Shown here in pieces: positions 8,711 to 14,986 of a stretch of DNA of 52,083 nt; position 1 is the stretch's first letter; each line of letters starts with the position of its first letter. The notes beneath the pieces were generated by a model that saw only the letters and a list, made by a program, of their open reading frames with translations, was not told the origin of the DNA and ran no database searches. This DNA is from Rhodospirillaceae bacterium (lineage in GTDB: Bacteria; Pseudomonadota; Alphaproteobacteria; Rhodospirillales; JABHCV01). The translations under genes and the position numbers were made by a program. The stretch lies in NCBI GenBank assembly GCA_013204045.1, contig JABMOQ010000077.1:1-52083 (forward strand). Reading direction: 5' to 3'.

Positions 8711-9427
8711 ATGGAACGAACAGCACCCGCCATGAAAAAGCCGCGCGCCGGATCGGCAAGCATCACGGAACACCTGCGCCGCGCCATTTTAGAAGGTGAA
8801 TTCACTTATCTGTCAAGACTGCCCGGCGAGCGGGACCTGGCAGAATCCTTTGCCGCATCGCGGGGAACCGTGCGTACCGCCCTGAACCAACTTGAGGAAA
8901 TGGGCCTGGTATCGCGGCGCATCGGCAGCGGCACCTATGTCACCCACGAGGCCAGCACCAACCTTCTCGACAGTTCGGGATTAAGCATTATCGAAGTCAC
9001 CAGTCCCGTCGAGCTGATCGAATGTCGGCTCGCCATCGAGCCGAAAATGGTCAAACTGGCGGTTCTCAATGCATCGAATCGGGATCTGGAGAATCTACGG
9101 CAGATACTGGACCAGATCGAAGCCTGTGGTGATGATCCGGAATGCTTCTCCCGGGCCGACGAGCTGTTTCATCTTGGCCTCGCCACGGCATCTCATAACC
9201 GCTTGATATACTGGCTTTATATGAAGCTGAACGAGGTCCGCACCCACGCCCAGTGGGACCATATGAAGAAGTCTATCCTCAGCCCCCCGACCATCAAAGA
9301 ATATAACCGCCAGCATCGGGCCCTTTACGGGGCGCTGGTCGAGCGCAATATCGACGTGGCAGAAACCATAATGACCGGCCATCTTGAGAAGGCGCGCCAG
9401 GACCTGTTAAGCGCCAGTCCGGGATAA
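8711..9427 (+). CDS. GntR/FadR-type transcriptional regulator (FCD domain)
   Basis: The N-terminal winged helix spans roughly residues 12-80: LPGERDLAESFAASRGTVRTALNQLEEMG is the classic GntR recognition region, followed by the SRRIGSGTYV wing. The C-terminal half is all-helical with the Asp/His pattern of an FCD ligand domain (ELIECRLAIEP, DELFHLGLA, HRALYGAL, GHLEKAR), which binds small carboxylates, often through a metal. It is divergent from cluster A with a 124-nt gap and is its likely local regulator. No ribosome-binding site precedes 8711, and a strong promoter ends eight bases before it, so translation may be leaderless; the alternative ATG at 8732 also lacks a good site. Confidence 0.88.
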   Translation: MERTAPAMKKPRAGSASITEHLRRAILEGEFTYLSRLPGERDLAESFAASRGTVRTALNQLEEMGLVSRRIGSGTYVTHEASTNLLDSSGLSIIEVTSPVELIECRLAIEPKMVKLAVLNASNRDLENLRQILDQIEACGDDPECFSRADELFHLGLATASHNRLIYWLYMKLNEVRTHAQWDHMKKSILSPPTIKEYNRQHRALYGALVERNIDVAETIMTGHLEKARQDLLSASPG

Positions 9428-9509
9428 GCCAGACCTTAAAACACAGTGCGTCAAAACAAAAAAAGGCACGACGACCGCCGCTGAACGGGCGCCGTCGCAC
9501 CTTCTTGAA

Positions 9510-9543
9510 AAAAAGCACAGGGACCTAAAACCACCGTCCCTGG
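9510..9543 (-). terminator. Intrinsic terminator of the 31-aa peptide gene
   Basis: Arms CAGGGAC (9518-9524) and GTCCCTG (9536-9542) form a stem read on the minus strand and followed there by a run of seven T. It lies 24 nt past the stop of the small gene at 9566. Confidence 0.75.
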
Positions 9544-9565
9544 AAATTCTGGTTCTAAAGAACCT

Positions 9566-9661
9566 TTATACTTTGCCGAGGGTCGCCAGAATGCCGACAC
9601 CGAGTGTGCCAATTACCAGCAACATGGCCCAAGCCTCAAAAAATCCACCAATTGCTCCCAT
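9566..9661 (-). CDS. 31-residue single-span membrane peptide
   Basis: The start at 9661 has a GGGGAG site at the right distance, and an intrinsic terminator follows the stop, so this is a self-contained transcription unit. The peptide begins MGAIGGFFEAW and continues with one hydrophobic helix (AMLLVIGTLGVGILATL) and a short basic end. Longer in-frame starts add unlikely sequence. It is divergent from the Amt gene, 387 nt away. Function unknown; tiny membrane proteins often modulate a transporter or sensor, and the Amt protein is the obvious neighbour, but this is a guess. Confidence 0.6.
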   Translation of the reverse strand: MGAIGGFFEAWAMLLVIGTLGVGILATLGKV

Positions 9662-10048
9662 TTGTTCGTCTCCCCTTATGTTTTCAGCCGAAAAATGATT
9701 GCCGGACGGCTTCCATATGCCCCTCCGACACTGGTAAGCGTAGCCCAAAGGCAATAACCGGGCAACTGCCTTCTAAAATAATTTTTTACTAATATGAATA
9801 AAATTATCTTGAGAAGGGGTGCCCGAATCGCCTTTACTGTCTGCATGCGCGTTGTTTGTGATTCGCTGTATTCGCAAACAAGGCAACCGGGATCGGTGAT
9901 TGAGACACCCGATCAATAATAAAATCACCCGGCCCGGCATCAGGGAGAAGCATACGCTTTAAGTTTTTTTTATTGCCGTTGTTCAGGTTTTCGTTTGGCA
10001 CATGCCAACCGGAGCCGGAAAGCGACATCACTAGAGGGAGGGGAATTA
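9662..10048. promoter_or_regulatory. Long divergent intergenic region before amt, with two palindromes
   Basis: This stretch has no convincing gene. It contains an imperfect palindrome at 9854-9879 (arms GTTTGTGA and TCGCAAAC, one mismatch) and a perfect 14-base palindrome TTGGCACATGCCAA at 9995-10008, 40 nt before the Amt start. The region between 9770 and 9830 is AT-rich and may hold promoters for both directions. A strong GAGGGAGGGGA ribosome-binding site precedes 10049. Neither palindrome fits a regulator I can name with confidence. Confidence 0.5.
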
Positions 10049-11461
10049 ATGGACGACCAACTTGGCGCACTGACAGTCATCTTTACCGAATTTTATTATT
10101 GGGTGACGGTGGTTTTCATGTTCCTGATTCACGTCGGCTTCTGCATGTACGAAGTCGGCGCGACCAGACGCAAAAACATGATGCACACACTCATGAAGAA
10201 CACCATGGTGATCCCGCTGGTCACCGTAACGTTCTTCTATTTCGGCTGGTGGATATATTTCGGCTGGACCAACGGCCCATTCATCACCGGTGGCGTCAAC
10301 GATGCCCCGTGGGCAACGCCGTGGTCTGAACTGATGGGCACCCACATGGGCGGTAAACCCATGCAAGGCACCCTGACCGCCGACGACACCATGGGCTGGG
10401 CCCGTATTAACGGCGTCTTCTGGGCAGCCTTCCTGCTGTTCTCGTGGACGGCGGCTTCCATCGTTTCGGGCGCCGTGATCGAACGCATCCGTTCCGGCGC
10501 CTTCTGGCTGCTGGCGGTTTTGATCGGCTCGTTCACCTGGATCATCGATGCCGCCTGGGGCTGGTCCCCCGATGGCTGGATGGTGCAGCTGCTTGGCTAC
10601 CATGATGCCTATGCATCCGGGGTTATCCATGCCATCGCCGGTGGTTTCGCCCTCGGCGTACTGGTTGTCCTGGGGCCACGCATCGGCAAGTTCCGCGCCG
10701 ACGGCACCCCCCGCGACATCGTGCCGCACAATCCGTGGCTGGTGACCATTGGCCTGTTCCTGATCTATACGGGCTTCTGGGGCTTCTACGTGGCGTGTAA
10801 TATTCCCATATTCGATGTTGGCGCAGCCGCCGGCATGGAGGGATCTTTCTTCACGACCACCAACATCTATCTGGCCCCGACAACCACGTCGGCCATCACA
10901 CTTAACTTCCTGATGTCATTATCGGGCGGTTTGATGATGGGTTACGTGATCTCCAAGGGGGATGCGTTCTGGACCTATTCGCTGGGTCTGGCCGGTATCA
11001 TCGCGGCTTCGTCTGGTAACGATTTGTACCACCCGATCCAGGCGATGATTATCGCCGGTGTCGGTGCCGTCGTTGTGTACAAGATGCACTTCTGGGTCGA
11101 GCGCACCTTCAAGATCGATGACGCCGTCGGCGCCGTCGCCGTGCATGGCTATGGCGGATTCTTTGGTGTCGTCATCGCCGGTTTCGTGTTGTGGGGATAT
11201 CCCGCATCCATGAACCCCGATTACGCCCTGATCAATCCGATGGGCCAGTTCCTCGGCGCTATCATCATGTTCTTCGTGTTGGGCTTCGTGCCGGGTTATC
11301 TCGGTGCTTATGTGCTGAACAAAATGGGTGTACTTCGTATTCCGGTGCATGTGGAACTGGCGGGTCTTGACCTTGCTGAATTCCACGGTCGTTATATGGA
11401 TGAAGCCGATGTCTTCGAGGCTGAGCTTGCAGAAGCCAAGTCTCGCGGTCTGATTGATTAA
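10049..11461 (+). CDS. amt: Ammonium/methylammonium transporter of the Amt/MEP/Rh family (divergent)
   Basis: About eleven hydrophobic helices are visible over 470 residues. Family landmarks are the early MYEVGATRRKNMMHTLMKN segment, VSGAVIER, an Asp eight residues before the first pore His (DAYASGVIH, then AIAGG) and the second pore His in VHGYGGFFG. The two His and the Asp are the conserved conduction residues of AmtB. The sequence otherwise departs clearly from standard AmtB (extra loop around residues 85-125, an acidic C-terminal tail), and no GlnK gene follows. Since it sits between two glutamylamide clusters, it may bring in methylammonium or recapture ammonia; this is inference. The start at 10049 is set by the ribosome-binding site. 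Confidence 0.88.
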   Translation: MDDQLGALTVIFTEFYYWVTVVFMFLIHVGFCMYEVGATRRKNMMHTLMKNTMVIPLVTVTFFYFGWWIYFGWTNGPFITGGVNDAPWATPWSELMGTHMGGKPMQGTLTADDTMGWARINGVFWAAFLLFSWTAASIVSGAVIERIRSGAFWLLAVLIGSFTWIIDAAWGWSPDGWMVQLLGYHDAYASGVIHAIAGGFALGVLVVLGPRIGKFRADGTPRDIVPHNPWLVTIGLFLIYTGFWGFYVACNIPIFDVGAAAGMEGSFFTTTNIYLAPTTTSAITLNFLMSLSGGLMMGYVISKGDAFWTYSLGLAGIIAASSGNDLYHPIQAMIIAGVGAVVVYKMHFWVERTFKIDDAVGAVAVHGYGGFFGVVIAGFVLWGYPASMNPDYALINPMGQFLGAIIMFFVLGFVPGYLGAYVLNKMGVLRIPVHVELAGLDLAEFHGRYMDEADVFEAELAEAKSRGLID

Positions 11462-11479
11462 GGAAAGGGAGATAATATA

Positions 11480-11743
11480 ATGAGTACCGGTGTATCAACA
11501 TGGAATATGAATCTGCTTGATATCGGGCCTATGTACCCCTTTCCGGGGACCGAGATGCTGTTGGCTATTATCGGCATCGCAACATGGGTTATCTGGCATA
11601 TCATCCAGATGAAAGCCGAGAACAGGCAACTGATCGAGGAAGAAAATCGTTTCTCGGACAAGGCAGAACTTGCCAGAGCCATGCGGATTTCCAACGCGGA
11701 AACCCTGAATGAAGCCCTGAAAGAGCACAAACAGGGCAGCTAG
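11480..11743 (+). CDS. Small single-span membrane protein following amt (87 aa)
   Basis: It lies 18 nt after amt with a GGGAG site. One membrane helix (MLLAIIGIATWVIWHIIQM, residues 30-48) is followed by a charged, probably helical cytoplasmic tail. The tail (residues 49-87) is rich in Glu, Lys and Arg and looks like a short coiled coil. No known domain is recognised. Tight linkage and a shared terminator suggest that it works with the Amt protein, perhaps as a regulatory subunit in place of GlnK. Confidence 0.75.
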   Translation: MSTGVSTWNMNLLDIGPMYPFPGTEMLLAIIGIATWVIWHIIQMKAENRQLIEEENRFSDKAELARAMRISNAETLNEALKEHKQGS

Positions 11744-11771
11744 GCGCGGCACGAACTGACGAAGCAAACGG

Positions 11772-11808
11772 CGGTCGAAGCATCTCGCTTCGACCGTCGA
11801 AGCTTCGA
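11772..11808 (+). other. Perfect stem-loop plus adjacent palindrome after the amt operon
   Basis: CGGTCGAAGC (11772-11781) pairs perfectly with GCTTCGACCG (11787-11796) around a five-base loop, and TCGAAGCTTCGA at 11797-11808 is a perfect palindrome directly after it. There is no T run, so it is more likely an mRNA 3'-end stabiliser or processing site than a terminator. Confidence 0.55.
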
Positions 11809-11863
11809 TAGCGCAGGGCCAAATGGAATTTTCCTGATCGCCCTCTTGCAAAATGGCGATCAC

Positions 11864-11893
11864 CGGCGGATGGTTTCATCCGCCGTTTTTTTT
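11864..11893 (+). terminator. Strong intrinsic terminator of the amt operon
   Basis: A perfect nine-base stem, CGGCGGATG (11864-11872) with CATCCGCCG (11877-11885), a four-base loop, and eight T follow the small membrane protein gene. It rules out the upstream rhodanese start at 11853. Confidence 0.92.
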
Positions 11894-11909
11894 GAGTGGA
11901 CTGGCTTTG

Positions 11910-12371
11910 ATGAATCCTGAACTGCTGAACCTTGAGCCCTATCTGCTGCTGCCGCTGGCGCTGGTGGTGTTAATGATGGCCCTGCCGATTTTGTCGCGGA
12001 AATTTTATGGTAATGTGCCGGGCATTCTTCCCGGCGAACTGGCGCGCCGGCTCGGCACCGGAGAAGACATCGCCATCCTCGATCTGCGCCCCAAAAAACA
12101 ATTTGATTTTAAACATATAGAAGGCGCCGTGAATGTCAGCGCCCAGGACGTCGAACAAAAATTGGACGGGGACGCGGCGGCACTTGCTGAGTTTAAGGCG
12201 CAGCCCCTGGTGTTCGTTTGCGCCAGCGATCTACACTCGACCCGGATGGCCAGCAAACTGGTGAAAAAAGGTTTTGCCAACGCCATGGTCCTGACCGGCG
12301 GCATCAATAAATGGAAACGCGATCACCTGCCCGTCGTGGCCACAGGCGCGACCCCGGCGGAAGCCCCCTGA
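11910..12371 (+). CDS. Membrane-anchored rhodanese-domain protein
   Basis: An N-terminal helix (LLLPLALVVLMMALPIL, residues 10-26) anchors a single rhodanese domain. The domain shows the strand AILDLRPKKQFDFKHIEGAVN and an active-site loop with Cys (VCASDLHSTR), then TGGINKW. Rhodaneses carry sulfane sulfur on that Cys; the donor or acceptor here is unknown. The start at 11910 was chosen because the longer ORF begins inside the terminator hairpin. It is followed 13 nt later by an EamA gene. Confidence 0.8.
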   Translation: MNPELLNLEPYLLLPLALVVLMMALPILSRKFYGNVPGILPGELARRLGTGEDIAILDLRPKKQFDFKHIEGAVNVSAQDVEQKLDGDAAALAEFKAQPLVFVCASDLHSTRMASKLVKKGFANAMVLTGGINKWKRDHLPVVATGATPAEAP

Positions 12372-12384
12372 AAAGGACGGGCCG

Positions 12385-13242
12385 ATGAATCCTGCTTTAT
12401 TAGGCCTCGCCGTGGCATTGAGTTGGGGCAGCGCCGATTTCATCGCCCGCTTTACCGGGCGCGGAATCGGTCATCATCTGGCGTTGTTCGGCATGCTGGC
12501 GATCAGCACCGCCGCCTTCAGCCTGATCCTGTGGTTCGGCGATGCGCCGCTGATCTGGAACCCGGCGGGGCTGTGGTCCATCGCCGTGATGGGCATCGGC
12601 ATGATGACCGCGACGCTGCTTCTTTACTGGGGGCTGGCCCGCGGCCCGATCAGCATCGTCGCCCCCATTGCCGGCAGCTATCCGGTCATTAACATCGTGT
12701 TTGCCGTTTTCACCGGCACCCTGCCGACCCTGGTGCAATGGGCGGCCATTGCCGTTGTCATGGTCGGGGTCATTGTCGTCGCCAAGTGCGCCGGCAACTT
12801 TGCCGACGGCCAAGAACACACCGCCGAATCGCTCCGCAAAACGGTCATCATTTCCCTTGGCGCGGCGTTTATTTTGGGCTTCACGGTGATCGGCGCACAG
12901 GAAGCGGGAAGCATCTACGGCGAGCTGGCCGCCGTCTGTTTCGCCCGCTGGGTCAGCCTGGTCGCGATCATTGTGGTCATCGCCTGGCGCCGTCAATCGT
13001 GGAAAATTCCGATGCGCTGGTGGCCACTGATCGCCCTGCAGGGCCTTCTCGATGGCGGTGCCTTCATAGGCCTGGCGTCAAGTGGCGGCCCCGGGGCCGA
13101 AATCGCCGCCGTCGTCGCCTCCGCCTTCAGCGCCGTCACCATCGTGCTGGCGCGCCTGTTCCTGAAAGAGACCATATCCCTGCCCCAGGGCGGCGGCATC
13201 GCCATGATCGTTATCGGGGTCGCCACATTGATGGCCCCTTAA
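12385..13242 (+). CDS. EamA/DMT-family inner-membrane transporter
   Basis: The 285-residue product has ten hydrophobic segments arranged as two similar halves, with the typical opening LALSWGSADFIAR and the second-half exporter signature near its end (SAFSAVTIVLARLFLKETIS). Drug/metabolite transporters of this size export amino acids, amines or metabolites. The gene lies before the regulator of cluster B and after the rhodanese. The substrate is unknown. Confidence 0.8.
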   Translation: MNPALLGLAVALSWGSADFIARFTGRGIGHHLALFGMLAISTAAFSLILWFGDAPLIWNPAGLWSIAVMGIGMMTATLLLYWGLARGPISIVAPIAGSYPVINIVFAVFTGTLPTLVQWAAIAVVMVGVIVVAKCAGNFADGQEHTAESLRKTVIISLGAAFILGFTVIGAQEAGSIYGELAAVCFARWVSLVAIIVVIAWRRQSWKIPMRWWPLIALQGLLDGGAFIGLASSGGPGAEIAAVVASAFSAVTIVLARLFLKETISLPQGGGIAMIVIGVATLMAP

Positions 13243-13248
13243 TTTTAA

Positions 13249-13276
13249 TAAAGGCTGAAGGCTCCATTTGCCTTTA
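13249..13276 (+). terminator. Possible terminator hairpin after the EamA gene
   Basis: TAAAGGC (13249-13255) pairs with GCCTTTA (13270-13276), 6 nt after the stop codon. There is no following T run, so termination is uncertain. Confidence 0.35.
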
Positions 13277-13335
13277 TGCCTATTTCCAATACACTTAGGC
13301 AGGTCCATACGGTGCAGAGATAAAGGGTTAAGTCC

Positions 13336-13953
13336 ATGCCACAAAATCCCCATAGCAACGGGGTTTCCCTTGATAACAGTCTGGAAGTCGCCATCGGCCG
13401 GCAGGCCCGCGCCTTTCGAAAAAATCTGGGCATGACGGTCGTCGAGGTCGCCCGCCTGGCCAACCTGTCGCCGGGCATGCTGTCAAAAATTGAACACGGG
13501 CAGACCTCGCCCTCCCTGTCGACCATACAGAACCTGGCCAGGGCCCTGAACATCCCGGTCACGGCGCTGTTTCGGCAGTTCGAGGAGGAGCGCGATGCCA
13601 GCTTCGTCAAGGCCGGAGAAGGCATTGAGATCGAGCGCCGCGGCACCCGCGCCGGCCACCAGTACCGCTTGCTCGGCCACACCGTCGGCGGCAGCGTCAC
13701 CGTCGAGCCGTATCTGATAACCCTGACCGAAAAATCCGATGTTTTCCCTATTTTTCAGCACCACGGCGTTGAATTCATTCATTTACTTGAAGGTGCGCTT
13801 GAATATCGCCACGGCGATCAGGTCTATGCCATGGCCCCGGGAGATTCGCTGTTTTTCGATGCGGACGCCCCGCATGGCCCTGAAACCCTTAAAAAACTGC
13901 CGATTCGGTTCCTGTCGATCATCAGTTACCCAAATGGCGAAGACACCAAGTAA
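13336..13953 (+). CDS. XRE-type regulator with C-terminal cupin domain
   Basis: Residues about 15-70 form a lambda-repressor-like helix-turn-helix (VVEVARLANLSPGMLSKIEHG, then SLSTIQNLARALNIP). Residues about 105-190 form a cupin with a FQHHGVEFIHLLEG strand and APGDSLFFDADAPHG, the pattern of a small-molecule-binding barrel. PuuR-like regulators of this design control amine and amino-acid catabolism. It lies 121 nt upstream of and on the same strand as cluster B and is its probable regulator; the effector may be methylamine, a glutamylamide or N-methylglutamate. Confidence 0.87.
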   Translation: MPQNPHSNGVSLDNSLEVAIGRQARAFRKNLGMTVVEVARLANLSPGMLSKIEHGQTSPSLSTIQNLARALNIPVTALFRQFEEERDASFVKAGEGIEIERRGTRAGHQYRLLGHTVGGSVTVEPYLITLTEKSDVFPIFQHHGVEFIHLLEGALEYRHGDQVYAMAPGDSLFFDADAPHGPETLKKLPIRFLSIISYPNGEDTK

Positions 13954-14074
13954 TCCTCTCGAAAAAAATTTCTAAACGGGGTAGAATTTTCATCTCAAGA
14001 ATATTATTTTCTTCCTATTGCTTTATCTGTGGCGTTTCGGTTAAACAAATGACCCCCTGAACGAGGATGGACAT

Positions 14075-14986
14075 ATGTGCGGTATCGCAGGCATTCTGTA
14101 CAAAAACGACCCGACGGATTCTTCTGTCGGCAAGGCCCTGATCTCCATGCTCGACGGCTGTCAGCACCGGGGGCCGGATTCCACCGGATTCGCCCTCTAC
14201 CACAGCCCCAAGGCAGATCTTCTGCGCCTGCGCTTCTTCGTCGAGAACGGCGCCGAAGGCGAAAAAACCATTACCCGCATCAAGGACAAGCTGGCCGAAT
14301 TTCAGGCCGAAGTGGTCGAGGAAGAACGCATCGGCTCGACGGCCCGCTTCACTGTCCACTTTAAGGGCGACCTGCAAAAGCTGGCCTATGCCTTGGAACA
14401 CGTGGCCAAGGTGGTTTCCATCGGCGAAAGCCTGGATATCATCAAGGATGTCGGCAGCGCCCACGATGTGGATGACGTCTATGCGGTCGATGATTTTCAC
14501 GGCACCCACGGGATCGGCCATGTTCGCCTGGCCACCGAATCAGATGTCGCGCCGGAAGCGTCCCATCCGTTCTGGGCCACCGGTTTTGCCGATATCGCCA
14601 TCGTCCACAACGGCCAGATCACCAATTACTGGAAGATGCGCCGACGGCTTGAAAAACGCGGCTTCGAATTCAACACCGACAACGACAGCGAACTGATCGC
14701 CGTTTATCTGGCCGATAAGCTATCGCTAGGTGAAAAGCTGACCGATGCGCTGAAAACGTCGATCGACGACATGGACGGCACATTCTCGTTCCTGGTATCG
14801 ACCAAGGATGAAATCGGTTTCGCCAAGGATCACCTTGCCGCCAAACCCATGGTCAAGTTCGAAAACGACGAACTGATCGCCATCGCCTCGGAAGAGGTTT
14901 CACTGAACAAACTGTTTCCGGGCGAGGCATTGATCACGTCGGAACCACCCCCAGGGTCCTATGGTACATGGCAACGATCGATTTAG
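14075..14986 (+). CDS. mgsA: N-methylglutamate synthase amidotransferase-like subunit
   Basis: The 303-residue product begins Met-Cys-Gly, exposing the class II amidotransferase nucleophile, and has HRGPDSTGFALYH, GHVRLATESDV, HNGQITNYW and NDSELIAVYL. It is a close relative of the cluster A protein at 4763 but clearly a separate copy. In the methylamine pathway this subunit releases methylamine from gamma-glutamylmethylamide inside the synthase. An ACGAGG site precedes the start, and the 3' end overlaps the next gene by 19 nt, implying coupled translation. Confidence 0.9.
   Translation: MCGIAGILYKNDPTDSSVGKALISMLDGCQHRGPDSTGFALYHSPKADLLRLRFFVENGAEGEKTITRIKDKLAEFQAEVVEEERIGSTARFTVHFKGDLQKLAYALEHVAKVVSIGESLDIIKDVGSAHDVDDVYAVDDFHGTHGIGHVRLATESDVAPEASHPFWATGFADIAIVHNGQITNYWKMRRRLEKRGFEFNTDNDSELIAVYLADKLSLGEKLTDALKTSIDDMDGTFSFLVSTKDEIGFAKDHLAAKPMVKFENDELIAIASEEVSLNKLFPGEALITSEPPPGSYGTWQRSI

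Noticed and set aside
9996-10011. Sigma54 -24/-12 promoter before amt
   Set aside because: TGGCAC is present, but the -12 GC element is missing at the required spacing; the sequence is better read as a palindrome.
11853-11909. Longer rhodanese start
   Set aside because: The extra codons run through the strong terminator of the amt operon.
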